A stretch of 64,000 bases of DNA, taken from contig NZ_LZGW01000045.1 of NCBI RefSeq assembly GCF_001690275.1, positions 281,861 to 345,860 of the forward strand. Reading direction: 5' to 3'. A program made the translations under genes and the position numbers. The notes under the pieces are model-generated. The model saw nothing but the letters and a program-made list of their open reading frames with translations, did not search any database and was not told the DNA's origin. Origin of the DNA: Gilliamella sp. WF3-4. GTDB lineage: Bacteria > Pseudomonadota > Gammaproteobacteria > Enterobacterales > Orbaceae. This document shows, piece by piece, positions 17,881 to 27,650 of this stretch (position 1 is its first letter; each line of letters begins with the position of its first letter).

Positions 17881-20166
17881 ATGAATAAATCAATACTAGT
17901 AACCAAACGAGATGGAAATAAAGAACCAATCAATCTCGACAAAATTCATCGAGTCATTGCGTGGGCAGCCGAAGGGCTAGAAAATGTTTCCGTTTCTCAA
18001 GTTGAATTACGTTCTCATATCCAATTTTATGATGGAATTAGAACATCAGACATCCATGAAACAATTATACGTGCAGCCGCTGACCTGATTTCACAACAAT
18101 CCCCTGATTACCAGTATTTAGCAGCACGCTTAGCGATTTTTCATTTACGTAAAAAAGCTTATAACCAATTTACACCACCTGCACTTTACGAACACGTGAA
18201 AAAAATGGTTGGTAGTGAGCATTACGACAAGCATCTACTTGAAGATTATACGCAAGCGGAGTTTGAACAAATGGATAAGTTTGTTGACCACTGGCGTGAT
18301 ATGTCGTTTTCCTATGCAGCGGTTAAACAGCTTGAAGGTAAATATTTGGTTCAAAATCGCGTTACTGGAGAGATTTATGAAAGCGCGCAATTTTTATATA
18401 TTTTAGTTGCGGCTTGTTTATTTGCCAATTATCCGAAAGAAACACGCCTTAACTATATTAAACGCTTTTATGATGCGGTATCTACCTTTAAAATTTCATT
18501 GCCAACACCAATTATGGCAGGGGTTCGTACACCTACTCGCCAATTTAGCTCTTGTGTATTAATTGAGTGTGATGATAGCTTAGATTCTATCAATGCAACG
18601 GCAAGTGCGATTGTTAAATATGTATCACAACGAGCTGGAATTGGCATAAATGCGGGGCGAATTCGTGCTTTAGGCAGTTCAATTCGTGGTGGTGAAGCTT
18701 TCCACACTGGTTGCATTCCATTTTATAAATATTTTCAAACTGCTGTTAAATCATGCTCACAAGGCGGGGTACGTGGTGGTGCAGCAACCATTTTTTACCC
18801 AATTTGGCATTTAGAAGTCGAAAGTTTACTGGTTTTACGTAATAATCGTGGTGTTGAAGAAAACCGTGTACGCCATTTAGATTATGGCGTACAAATCAAC
18901 AAACTAATGTATCAACGCTTAATTAAAAATGAAAACATTACACTATTTAGCCCATCAGACGTACCAGGGCTTTATGATGCTTTCTTTGCCGATCAAGATA
19001 AATTTGAAACTCTTTATCACCAATATGAACAAGATGTAAATATTCGTAAACGCGTGGTTAAATCCGTTGAACTCTTTGCATTACTAATGCAAGAACGCGC
19101 ATCAACAGGGCGAATTTATATTCAAAACGTTGATCATTGCAATACGCACAGCCCATTTAATGCTCAAGTAGCGCCAGTTCATCAGTCTAATTTATGTATG
19201 GAAATTGCGCTACCAACTAAACCGCTTAATAATGTCAATGATGAAAAAGGTGAAATTGCGCTTTGCACATTATCTGCCTTTAACCTTGGCAAAATTGAAT
19301 CATTAGATGACTTTGAAGAACTTGCTGACTTAACAGTACGCGCACTTGATTCACTACTAGATTACCAAAATTATCCAGTTCCTGCTGCGCGAAACTCTTC
19401 AATCAACCGTCGGACATTAGGAATTGGTGTAATTAATTATGCTTATTATTTAGCAAAACATGGGGTGAAATATTCCGATGGCAGCGCCAACAACTTAACT
19501 CATCGTACTTTTGAAGCCATGCAGTATTATTTGTTAAAAGCATCAAATAACCTTGCTAAAGAAAAGGGGGCGTGCCCACTATTTAACGAAACAACTTATG
19601 CTCAAGGTATTTTACCAATCGATACTTACAAAAAAGATTTAGATACTATCACTAAAGAACCATTGCACTATGATTGGGAATCACTACGAGAATCGATTAA
19701 AACTTATGGACTGCGTAATTCCACGTTATCAGCACTCATGCCATCTGAAACCTCGTCGCAAATTTCCAATGCAACAAATGGTATTGAACCACCACGTGGT
19801 TTTATAAGTGTGAAAGCCTCTAAAGATGGTATTTTAAAACAAGTGGTACCTGACTATAAAAATCTAAAAAACTTTTACGAACTACTTTGGCAACTCCCTA
19901 ATAATACTGGATATTTACAATTAGTGGGGATCATGCAGAAATTTATAGATCAATCTATTTCGGCGAACACTAATTATGATCCAACCAAATTCCCGAATGA
20001 TAAAGTTCCGATGAAACAACTATTAGCTGATTTACTCACGGCTTACAAATATGGTGTCAAAACCCTTTATTATCATAATACACGTGATGGCGCTGAAGAT
20101 ATTCAAGGCGATATTGAATTTAAAGCAAGTGATGATGGTTGTGAAGGCGGAGCGTGCAAAATCTAA
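17881..20166 (+). CDS. nrdA: Class Ia ribonucleoside-diphosphate reductase, alpha subunit
   Basis: 761 residues, same length as E. coli NrdA. Reduces ribonucleoside diphosphates with NrdB and thioredoxin/glutaredoxin. N-terminal ATP-cone (VTKRDGNKEPINLDKIHRVI) for dATP/ATP allosteric control; TPTRQFSSCVLIE with the substrate-reducing Cys; SNLCMEIALPT with the thiyl-radical Cys and catalytic Glu; LSALMPSETSSQ; and the C-terminal mobile Cys pair in CEGGACKI. Behind two NrdR boxes and followed by a 13-base-pair hairpin before nrdB. Confidence 0.98.
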   Translation: MNKSILVTKRDGNKEPINLDKIHRVIAWAAEGLENVSVSQVELRSHIQFYDGIRTSDIHETIIRAAADLISQQSPDYQYLAARLAIFHLRKKAYNQFTPPALYEHVKKMVGSEHYDKHLLEDYTQAEFEQMDKFVDHWRDMSFSYAAVKQLEGKYLVQNRVTGEIYESAQFLYILVAACLFANYPKETRLNYIKRFYDAVSTFKISLPTPIMAGVRTPTRQFSSCVLIECDDSLDSINATASAIVKYVSQRAGIGINAGRIRALGSSIRGGEAFHTGCIPFYKYFQTAVKSCSQGGVRGGAATIFYPIWHLEVESLLVLRNNRGVEENRVRHLDYGVQINKLMYQRLIKNENITLFSPSDVPGLYDAFFADQDKFETLYHQYEQDVNIRKRVVKSVELFALLMQERASTGRIYIQNVDHCNTHSPFNAQVAPVHQSNLCMEIALPTKPLNNVNDEKGEIALCTLSAFNLGKIESLDDFEELADLTVRALDSLLDYQNYPVPAARNSSINRRTLGIGVINYAYYLAKHGVKYSDGSANNLTHRTFEAMQYYLLKASNNLAKEKGACPLFNETTYAQGILPIDTYKKDLDTITKEPLHYDWESLRESIKTYGLRNSTLSALMPSETSSQISNATNGIEPPRGFISVKASKDGILKQVVPDYKNLKNFYELLWQLPNNTGYLQLVGIMQKFIDQSISANTNYDPTKFPNDKVPMKQLLADLLTAYKYGVKTLYYHNTRDGAEDIQGDIEFKASDDGCEGGACKI

Positions 20167-20191
20167 TTGCCTCATTCAGCACTAAAATAAA

Positions 20192-20223
20192 AGTATAGGA
20201 TAACTGAGCGGTTATCCTATACT
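20192..20223 (+). terminator. Strong hairpin between nrdA and nrdB
   Basis: AGTATAGGATAAC (20192-20204) pairs perfectly with GTTATCCTATACT (20211-20223) around TGAGCG: 13 base pairs, followed by a T-rich stretch (20224-20241). It resembles an intrinsic terminator or partial attenuator inside the operon, which would lower nrdB relative to nrdA or protect the upstream mRNA 3' end. Confidence 0.6.
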
Positions 20224-20281
20224 ATTCCTATTTTTCTTTTTGTTTAAAGAAAAATTACCCAATTTCGTTAGGAGTTCGATT

Positions 20282-21418
20282 ATGAGTATGAATTACAGCA
20301 CCTTCTCACACGTCCACAATGATCAACTAAAAGAGCCAATGTTTCTTGGACAACCGGTAAATGTTGCTCGTTATGATCAACAAAAATACGAAATGTTTGA
20401 AAAATTAATTGAAAAACAACTGTCCTTTTTTTGGCGCCCTGAAGAAGTTGATATCTCTCAAGACCGAATTGATTATGCTGCATTACCAGAGCATGAAAAG
20501 CATATTTTTATTAGTAACTTAAAATATCAAACGTTGCTTGATTCCATTCAAGGACGTAGCCCCAATGTTGCATTATTACCACTTATTTCAATTCCAGAGC
20601 TTGAAACATGGGTTGAAACGTGGTCATTTTCAGAAACGATACATTCTCGATCATACACACATATTATTCGTAATATTGTTAACGATCCTTCTGTTGTTTT
20701 TGATGATATTGTCACGAATAAAGAAATTCAAAAACGTGCTGGTGATATTGCAGGTTATTATGACGATCTTATCAGCTATGCCAGCTATTACAATCTACTT
20801 GGCGAAGGTAAACACAATGTTAATGATAAAACCATCACCATTAGCTTACGAGAACTCAAAAAGAAATTATATCTTTGTTTAATGAGTGTAAATGCGCTTG
20901 AAGCCATCCGCTTTTATGTCAGTTTTGCTTGCTCATTTGCTTTTGCTGAACGTGAGCTAATGGAAGGCAACGCAAAAATTATCAAACTTATAGCACGTGA
21001 CGAAGCCCTACATCTAACCGGCACACAATTTATGATCAACACATTGCGCAGTGGTGAAGATGATCCTGACATGGCCGAAATTGCCAAAGAGTGCGAACAA
21101 GATTGTTATAACCTATTTTTACAAGCAGCTAACCAAGAAAAAGAATGGGCCGAATACCTGTTTGAGGGTGGTTCAATGATCGGTTTAAATAAAGATATCT
21201 TATGCCAATATGTCGAATATATCACTAATATTCGCATGCAAGCCGTGGGGCTAAAACTACCATTTGATACTAAATCAAACCCAATTCCATGGATCAATAA
21301 CTGGCTCGTATCTGATAATGTCCAAGTAGCTCCACAAGAAGCGGAAATGAGTTCTTATTTAGTTGGACAAATTGATTCTGAAATTAATGAAGATGATTTA
21401 AGTGATTTCAAATTATAA
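20282..21418 (+). CDS. nrdB: Class Ia ribonucleoside-diphosphate reductase, beta subunit
   Basis: 378 residues from the ATG at 20282, which has AGGAG seven bases upstream; the longer in-frame start at 20240 lies in the hairpin tail. The protein follows E. coli NrdB (376) almost residue for residue: [57 protein letters not shown] with the di-iron ligands, [27 protein letters not shown], and the C-terminal tail [12 protein letters not shown] that docks on NrdA. It houses the di-iron tyrosyl radical. The usual ferredoxin gene yfaE does not follow. Confidence 0.98.
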   Translation: MSMNYSTFSHVHNDQLKEPMFLGQPVNVARYDQQKYEMFEKLIEKQLSFFWRPEEVDISQDRIDYAALPEHEKHIFISNLKYQTLLDSIQGRSPNVALLPLISIPELETWVETWSFSETIHSRSYTHIIRNIVNDPSVVFDDIVTNKEIQKRAGDIAGYYDDLISYASYYNLLGEGKHNVNDKTITISLRELKKKLYLCLMSVNALEAIRFYVSFACSFAFAERELMEGNAKIIKLIARDEALHLTGTQFMINTLRSGEDDPDMAEIAKECEQDCYNLFLQAANQEKEWAEYLFEGGSMIGLNKDILCQYVEYITNIRMQAVGLKLPFDTKSNPIPWINNWLVSDNVQVAPQEAEMSSYLVGQIDSEINEDDLSDFKL

Positions 21419-21457
21419 TTTTTATACTAAATGGTATAGCTCCTAAAAGCTTTTTAC

Positions 21458-21486
21458 AAAAGGAACAAATTATTGTTCCTTTTTTA
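21458..21486 (+). terminator. Intrinsic terminator after nrdB
   Basis: AAAAGGAACAA (21458-21468) with TTGTTCCTTTT (21473-21483), loop ATTA, running into T residues to 21485. Classic rho-independent form, 40 bases past the nrdB stop. Confidence 0.85.
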
Positions 21487-21597
21487 TAAATAATATCGGT
21501 CGCTAAAGAATTGATTACTTCCAACTGTCACTTGACAGACATTTAAAATCAGGTAACGATATAGCTATTGAATTGTCTTGATATTAATTATATAGCT

Positions 21598-24252
21598 ATG
21601 ACTAAAACACATTTGTGTTACCCTATCTCTCCTCTTAATTTTAGCGATGACCAAATAAATATCAGCTATCTAAAACAGCAACTTGAAGCTTTTCAACAAT
21701 GGTCTATGGTTCAATTTGAGCAACAAGTTGATATTGATATATTAGTCTATTTACGTAGTCAATTTATTGATCGTTTGCTTGAGCGCCTATGGTGTTTTTA
21801 TCAAATTCCTAAACATGTATCTTCTTTTTTTAAACGTAATCGTATTGCTTTAATCGCTGTTGGTGGTTATGGTCGCGCTGAATTACATCCTTTATCGGAT
21901 ATTGATATTTTGATTTTAAGTGATTATCCGTTGGCAAAAGAGATTGAAAAACAGATTAGTGATTTAGTTCGTTTGTTATGGGATTTACATTTAGATATAG
22001 GACATAGTGTTAGGACATTAAGAATTTGTTTACAAGAAGCAAAAAACGACATTACCATAATGACCAATTTGATTGAATCAAGGCTTATTTCGGGCAATCA
22101 ATTATTGTTAGATGAGCTACACAAACAAATTTTTAGCGATAAAATTTGGCCTTCTCGAGCTTTTTATAAGGCTAAAATCCAAGAGCAACAAGAACGTCAT
22201 AAACAGTATCATAGCACCTCTTATAATCTTGAGCCTGATTTAAAAAATAGCCCTGGCGGTTTGCGAGATATGCAAACTATTCAATGGATAGCAATTCGTC
22301 ATTTTGGTGGTGAATTTTTACAAAAAATGGCTGATTTCAAATATTTAACCCATGAAGATATTGCAGACTTTAAAACTTGTCGTAAGTTTTTATGGCGAAT
22401 ACGTTTTGCGCTTCATTGCGTCATTTCACGTTATGATAATCGTCTGTTATTTGATCGCCAGCTTAGTATTGCCAACATGCTAGGTTACAAAGGTGAGGGC
22501 AATACGCCAGTAGAAAAAATGATGCATGACTATTACCGAGTTGCACACAATATTACAGAACTTAATCAGATGTTATTACAACTGTTTTATGAATCTATAC
22601 TTGAGCATCCCCCCAAAAATAAACCTTATAATATTGATGAACATTTCCAAATTAGAGAAAACTTAATTGATATAAAAAATGATAATCTCTTTAAAACAGA
22701 TCCTGTTATGATTATGCAGCTTTTTTATACGATATTGCTTAATCCACAAATCACGGGGCTTTATTCAAATACCATTAGGCAGTTACGTTCGGCAAGAAGA
22801 AAATTAAGTACTTTGCTATGCGAAGATCCCAAATCTCGACAAATATTTATGATGATTATCAAACATCCCGATGCAATAAAAAAAGCTATTTTACCCATGC
22901 ATCAATATGGCATATTGGCCGCCTATATTCCAGATTGGAAGCACATTGCTGGAATGATGCAGTTTGATCTTTTTCATACTTATACGGTTGATGAGCATAC
23001 GATTCGGTTACTAATTGAATTGGATAACTTAAAAACAGATAGTGGTAAGCGAAAGCACCCTAATAGTTCAACTGTGTTTACTAAATTATCTAAACCGGAA
23101 CTACTGATTATTAGTGGTTTATTTCATGATATCGGTAAAGGCCGACATGGCGATCACTCTGAAATAGGTGCACAGCTTGTTGAAAAATTTTGCCAGTTGC
23201 ACGAACTTGAAACCAAAGACATTGATTTAATTTGCTGGTTAGTACGCTATCACCTACTGATGTCTGTTACCGCTCAAAGCCAAGATTTACAAGATCCAGC
23301 AGTAATTCGAGGATTTATTCAACAAGTAAAAAGCAAACGTCGCTTACAGTATTTGCTTTGTTTAACAGTAGCAGATGTTTGTGCAACCAATGAAACACTT
23401 TGGAATAGCTGGAAGCAAAGCCTAATACGCCAACTTTATTTTACTGCCATGCATTCCTTTGACTCGGGTATTCATCAAATTCCTGAACAACGCAGTATTG
23501 CACGCCAACATAAACAAGAAGCACTAGCAATATTGCTTGCGGAAAATTATGATCAACAGCAAATTAACGATTTTTGGCTGGATTATCGGGTAGATTATTT
23601 TTTACGTTATACAACAGAACAAATTGTAAGGCATGCTCAGCATCTATTACATCATGATTTATCTCAAACACTAGTGTTAATTAATCTCAATTCACATCAT
23701 GGTGGTAGTGAGGTTTTTATTTATTCACCCGATAGACCTTATCTATTTGCCACTGTCTGTAATACTTTAAGTATGCATAATTTAACAATTCATGATGCAC
23801 TTATTATTACAAATAAAAAAGGATTTGCTCTTGATACGTTTATTGTATTAGAACCTAATGGCCAAACCATACAAAAAGATCGTCATCAAGGGATTATAAA
23901 CGCACTAAAAAAAGCACTACAACAACCAGTTTATCAAGAGGCGAAAATAAAACCCCCAAAGAAAAGATTGCAATCTTTTTCTGTACCTACACAAGTTAAT
24001 TTCTTATCTGCCTTTAATGAAAGACAAACTTATATGGAACTTATTGCCTTAGATATGCCAGGATTACTTGCTTGTGTTGGTGAAATATTTGCTAATTTAG
24101 ATTTGTCATTAAGGAGTGCCAAAATTGCCACTATTGGTGAGCATATTGAAGATTTGTTTATCTTAACCGATAAACATAACAATGCGCTTGATGATAATAC
24201 TTGTAACCAATTACGAGAATCAATAATAACCACTATTGATTCAATGAATTAA
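21598..24252 (+). CDS. glnD: Bifunctional PII uridylyltransferase/uridylyl-removing enzyme GlnD
   Basis: 884 residues from the ATG at 21598 (E. coli 890); a TTG at 21568 would add ten residues and has AGGT upstream, so the start is not certain. Senses glutamine and modifies PII proteins. Domains: nucleotidyltransferase with VGGYGRAELHPLSDIDILIL near residue 90; SSYNLEPDLKxSPGGLRD-type region (Thr-Ser-Tyr here); HD domain with LFHDIGKGRHGDHSEIGAQ near residue 515; two C-terminal ACT domains (RPYLFATVCNTL; TYMELIALDMPGLLACVGEIF). The neighbours differ from E. coli, where map and dapD flank it. Confidence 0.97.
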   Translation: MTKTHLCYPISPLNFSDDQINISYLKQQLEAFQQWSMVQFEQQVDIDILVYLRSQFIDRLLERLWCFYQIPKHVSSFFKRNRIALIAVGGYGRAELHPLSDIDILILSDYPLAKEIEKQISDLVRLLWDLHLDIGHSVRTLRICLQEAKNDITIMTNLIESRLISGNQLLLDELHKQIFSDKIWPSRAFYKAKIQEQQERHKQYHSTSYNLEPDLKNSPGGLRDMQTIQWIAIRHFGGEFLQKMADFKYLTHEDIADFKTCRKFLWRIRFALHCVISRYDNRLLFDRQLSIANMLGYKGEGNTPVEKMMHDYYRVAHNITELNQMLLQLFYESILEHPPKNKPYNIDEHFQIRENLIDIKNDNLFKTDPVMIMQLFYTILLNPQITGLYSNTIRQLRSARRKLSTLLCEDPKSRQIFMMIIKHPDAIKKAILPMHQYGILAAYIPDWKHIAGMMQFDLFHTYTVDEHTIRLLIELDNLKTDSGKRKHPNSSTVFTKLSKPELLIISGLFHDIGKGRHGDHSEIGAQLVEKFCQLHELETKDIDLICWLVRYHLLMSVTAQSQDLQDPAVIRGFIQQVKSKRRLQYLLCLTVADVCATNETLWNSWKQSLIRQLYFTAMHSFDSGIHQIPEQRSIARQHKQEALAILLAENYDQQQINDFWLDYRVDYFLRYTTEQIVRHAQHLLHHDLSQTLVLINLNSHHGGSEVFIYSPDRPYLFATVCNTLSMHNLTIHDALIITNKKGFALDTFIVLEPNGQTIQKDRHQGIINALKKALQQPVYQEAKIKPPKKRLQSFSVPTQVNFLSAFNERQTYMELIALDMPGLLACVGEIFANLDLSLRSAKIATIGEHIEDLFILTDKHNNALDDNTCNQLRESIITTIDSMN

Positions 24253-24272
24253 TCAGCTTAAAGATATCGCTT

Positions 24273-25196
24273 ATGCAATTTTTTATTATTTTATTTCCTA
24301 TTTTTTGTATTTTTATAGTTGGGTTCATCGCTCAAAAAGCACTAAAACTTGATGTAGCCAACCTTTCAAAAATGTCACTTTATGTGCTTTCCCCCTTTTT
24401 GGCATTTAAAACGTTTTATACCCATACGTTAACTACCGATTATCTATTTTATATTGGTTATATTTTTGGCTTGTGTTTTTTATTAGTCATTATCATCTCA
24501 ATTTGGTCGCTGTTCATGAAATATTCAGTTAAAGAGCGTTGCGCTATGATTTTAAGTGCATGCTTTATGAATAATGGCAACTACGGTACACCTGTACTTT
24601 TGGTTTTTTTTGGTTCGGTGGGATTTGATCTTGGTGTAATTATGATGGTGTTACAACAATTTGTAATGAGCACAGTCGGTATTTATTACGCTGCAAAGGG
24701 CAGTGCTCATAATGATATTGTTAGTCAAAAAGATGTTATTAATAAAGTTATTCGCATGCCAGTTGCTTATGGGGCATTGTTAGGTATTATTTTTCAGTTG
24801 TGCCATATTCCTTTATCTAAATCAATAATGACATCCATTGCTATGATTGGTGATTCTTCAATTGTTGTGATTATGATTATTTTGGGAATGCAACTAGCCA
24901 AAATAAAGATCAAACAACTTGATTACCCAAAATTGTTGTTTTCATTGCTAACCCGCATGGTTATTTCACCTTTGGTTGCATGTGGTATAGTTTATTTTAT
25001 GCCTATTTTACCAATTTATAAGCAAGTATTAATTGTATTAGCTGCAATGCCAAGTGCTGCCAATACCACATTAATGTCTGTACAATTTGATACTCGCCCA
25101 GAACTGGTATCAAGCGCAACCTTAGTTAGCACATTATTAAGCTTAATCACTTTACCTATTGTACTAACACTGGTTGGCGCGCCAATACCTTTTTAA
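24273..25196 (+). CDS. AEC family (auxin efflux carrier-like) transporter
   Basis: 307 residues, about ten hydrophobic segments. Starts FFIILFPIFCIFIVGFIAQK and has the paired AEC motifs: FMNNGNYGTPVLLVFFG in the first half and AAMPSAANTTLMSVQFD near the C-terminus. Bacterial AEC proteins export or import small organic anions such as malate; substrate here is unknown. It begins 20 bases after glnD and is probably cotranscribed by read-through, with no functional link evident. Confidence 0.85.
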   Translation: MQFFIILFPIFCIFIVGFIAQKALKLDVANLSKMSLYVLSPFLAFKTFYTHTLTTDYLFYIGYIFGLCFLLVIIISIWSLFMKYSVKERCAMILSACFMNNGNYGTPVLLVFFGSVGFDLGVIMMVLQQFVMSTVGIYYAAKGSAHNDIVSQKDVINKVIRMPVAYGALLGIIFQLCHIPLSKSIMTSIAMIGDSSIVVIMIILGMQLAKIKIKQLDYPKLLFSLLTRMVISPLVACGIVYFMPILPIYKQVLIVLAAMPSAANTTLMSVQFDTRPELVSSATLVSTLLSLITLPIVLTLVGAPIPF

Positions 25197-25335
25197 GCGC
25201 CGTTACCAATCTTTACCAAGCAAACTTAGTAAATCCAGCCTTTAAATAGTTTAAAAAAGCCTAAACGCGGTTTTAGACTAGTTAAAAGCATTATCAACAA
25301 CCTACTTATTGTTTAATCAATAGAATAGCGGGCAA

Positions 25336-26004
25336 TTATTCCTTACCTGTCCACTCTTTTTCGAATTGTTCGATAAACTGAACTAAAAATTGATGCCTTG
25401 GCTCAGCTAATTTTTTAGCTGTTTGGGTATTCATCATATCTTTAAGCAACAAAAGTTTTTCATAAAAGTGATTAATAACTGTATTAGGTCTTTTATAATT
25501 ATCTTCATCCAACGCCATTCGGGGGGAAATATTTGGATCGTACATAATATTATGCTTATTACCACCATAATAAAAAGTGCGTCCAATGCCAATTGCACCC
25601 AATGCGTCTAAGCGATCGGCATCTTGTACAATTTGCCCTTCTAATGATAATTCTTTTTTTTGATTAAGATTTTTTCGATATGACATATTTTCAATAATGT
25701 CAAAGATCATTTTCATTTCGTTATCGGTTAACGCCTGTAATATTAAATAATCACGCAACTCAATTACAGCTTGATTTACATCAGCAACGACTTTTTCATC
25801 AATCACGTCATGCAAATAAGCACTCACAATCACAATAAACGCATTCGCTTTTGGTTCATGCTGTAAAATCTGCTCGGCCAATCTCACTACTCGCTCAATA
25901 TGCGCCATATCATGCCCCGAAAAGTCATTAGCTAATTTTTGTTTAACAAAAGCTTGTATGGCTTGAATCACGCCCTGTTTATATTTATTTGTTTTATTAT
26001 TCAT
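25336..26004 (-). CDS. HD-domain phosphohydrolase, YedJ-like
   Basis: 222 residues. HD superfamily metal-binding residues are visible: SGHDMAHIERVVRLAEQI near residue 28, SAYLHDVIDE near residue 67, and VQDADRLDALGAIGIGRTF near residue 127. This arrangement and size match the YedJ group of uncharacterised HD hydrolases, whose substrates may be nucleotides. Convergent with the AEC transporter; the secreted protein gene at 26022 lies 17 bases upstream on the same strand, so read-through is possible. Confidence 0.85.
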   Translation of the reverse strand: MNNKTNKYKQGVIQAIQAFVKQKLANDFSGHDMAHIERVVRLAEQILQHEPKANAFIVIVSAYLHDVIDEKVVADVNQAVIELRDYLILQALTDNEMKMIFDIIENMSYRKNLNQKKELSLEGQIVQDADRLDALGAIGIGRTFYYGGNKHNIMYDPNISPRMALDEDNYKRPNTVINHFYEKLLLLKDMMNTQTAKKLAEPRHQFLVQFIEQFEKEWTGKE

Positions 26005-26021
26005 AATATTATAGGGACATT

Positions 26022-27542
26022 TTAATTTACACAGATCGTACCATAACTCGTGTCACCCCAAGTACTAACCATTCCCATATTAGAGTATACTTGAAGATTT
26101 ATAAGGGGTTCGTAAGGAGGTTTATATGTATTTTGCGTCCAATAAGCCCGACGATCTGCGAAATTACTACCAGGGTAGCCATAGTTAATATTAACAGAGT
26201 CATAAGTTTCTCCCCATTCTGAAAATAGCCCTCCACCAATACGGCGTTGGTAGTTATTACCTTGACCCGCTAAGCCTTGATTCCAATAAAAAGAATTAGC
26301 ATTAGTTAGTTGTACAACTGTAGGTATTTGATAGCCTAACTGATTACAGTATTGTTCAGCCTGAGCATAACTATGACTAATACCATTATCATTCTTTCTT
26401 ACGATAAACCATTTTTTAATGGTAAAACTATATACTTTATTCGTTTTGGCTTTATCGGAATATAAGATAAAGGTCGTCGGTACTGCGGTTGCTGCCTCGG
26501 CAGCGCTAGCCCCCTCTTTGGGTCCAACTAACCGAATATTGGCAATGCTGCCATTGCCTGTTATATTTAAATCAATGCCCGATGTAGCCGGTGACTTATC
26601 AAACGTCATCTCACTGCCTAAGCTATCAACCATATCCATGGTAAAAAATAGCCCATATGCCCCCATGGTTGGAAAGTTTGATGCTGGATTATTTAAATCT
26701 TGACGTTTAAAGCCTTTTGCATCGTCCCATTCACTCGGTGGCCCTGAATAATTCGACCCACCCCAATTATTTTTGCGACTATTACTTAAAAATAAGTTGG
26801 GCTTGGCAGAATAAGTACAAGCGCCTTTAGGCGGATTTAGATAATAAGTGGCGCTATTAGCCCCTATCGGAGTTGAATTTGGTTCGCCATAAGCCGTTGA
26901 TAAGATACTATAATCACTTTGCATTGTTATACTATAGGGCGCATTGCAATCCTGAAAGGTATCATCTAATCCTATTTCAGTACCATTGGCATCTCGACCA
27001 GTAATGGTTAAATTCCCTGTTGCGGTAATATCACCATCGCCATCTTTATCCGCCCAAAAGCCATTATTATTCAGCAAATCGGTCATTGAAATAGCACTTT
27101 GACCCGATGGAATAAGCGTTTTAATATCACTAAGTTTTATACCATCACGTGGCAATGATATCGGATTAGCTATAGATGAGGGATTGTTTTTTGGGGTTAG
27201 CACTTTACCATCAGGTAGCTCGATATTTAAAAATCTATCCGTATCCCACGATTGAGTTTGCCCACCATCAAATGTTAAATAAGGCGCCGAACCTTGTATT
27301 GCTTTTGCAGTTTTTGCAGGTTCAACATTAGGTAACACAGCAAATAAAGGATAACTAACCCCCATTAAACAACAAAAAGGCAAAATTAATTTAAAGGTGA
27401 TTAGGTTATTTGTGAATTTTAAATATAAATCACAAAGCAAGCACGGTTTATCCTCATAAAAAAACGGAAAACGACAGGTTAACTGTCTAGCAGGTTTTAT
27501 TTTATTCTTTTTTATTAGCGTCAGTTGCTTTTTTGATTTCAT
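26022..27542 (-). CDS. Secreted adhesin-like protein, group B copy 1
   Basis: 506 residues. Long basic N-terminal region (about 45 residues) before a hydrophobic stretch KLILPFCCLMGVSYPLFA, an extended signal peptide; an internal start is possible. Mature part: KTAKAIQGSAPYLTFDGGQT, WADKDGDGDITATGNLTITG, FQDCNAPYSITMQSDYSILS, FPTMGAYGLFFTMDMV, FTIKKWFIVRK, then AEQYCNQLGYQIPTVVQLTN and GGGLFSEWGETYD, ending TICVN. The KWF / YC-LG-P-LTN / EWG order is the DUF823-like adhesion pattern also seen in the group A genes. Almost identical over its first two thirds to the next gene. Surface adhesion or ligand binding is inference. Confidence 0.62.
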   Translation of the reverse strand: MKSKKQLTLIKKNKIKPARQLTCRFPFFYEDKPCLLCDLYLKFTNNLITFKLILPFCCLMGVSYPLFAVLPNVEPAKTAKAIQGSAPYLTFDGGQTQSWDTDRFLNIELPDGKVLTPKNNPSSIANPISLPRDGIKLSDIKTLIPSGQSAISMTDLLNNNGFWADKDGDGDITATGNLTITGRDANGTEIGLDDTFQDCNAPYSITMQSDYSILSTAYGEPNSTPIGANSATYYLNPPKGACTYSAKPNLFLSNSRKNNWGGSNYSGPPSEWDDAKGFKRQDLNNPASNFPTMGAYGLFFTMDMVDSLGSEMTFDKSPATSGIDLNITGNGSIANIRLVGPKEGASAAEAATAVPTTFILYSDKAKTNKVYSFTIKKWFIVRKNDNGISHSYAQAEQYCNQLGYQIPTVVQLTNANSFYWNQGLAGQGNNYQRRIGGGLFSEWGETYDSVNINYGYPGSNFADRRAYWTQNTYKPPYEPLINLQVYSNMGMVSTWGDTSYGTICVN

Positions 27543-27650
27543 GTTACTATTCCTTTAAATCCACATAAATACAAAACACTAGTGCAATTATTTTTGTAAA
27601 AGGGTACCTCGCTATTGCTGGTTTATTTAATTGTTCATAACTGTATATCA

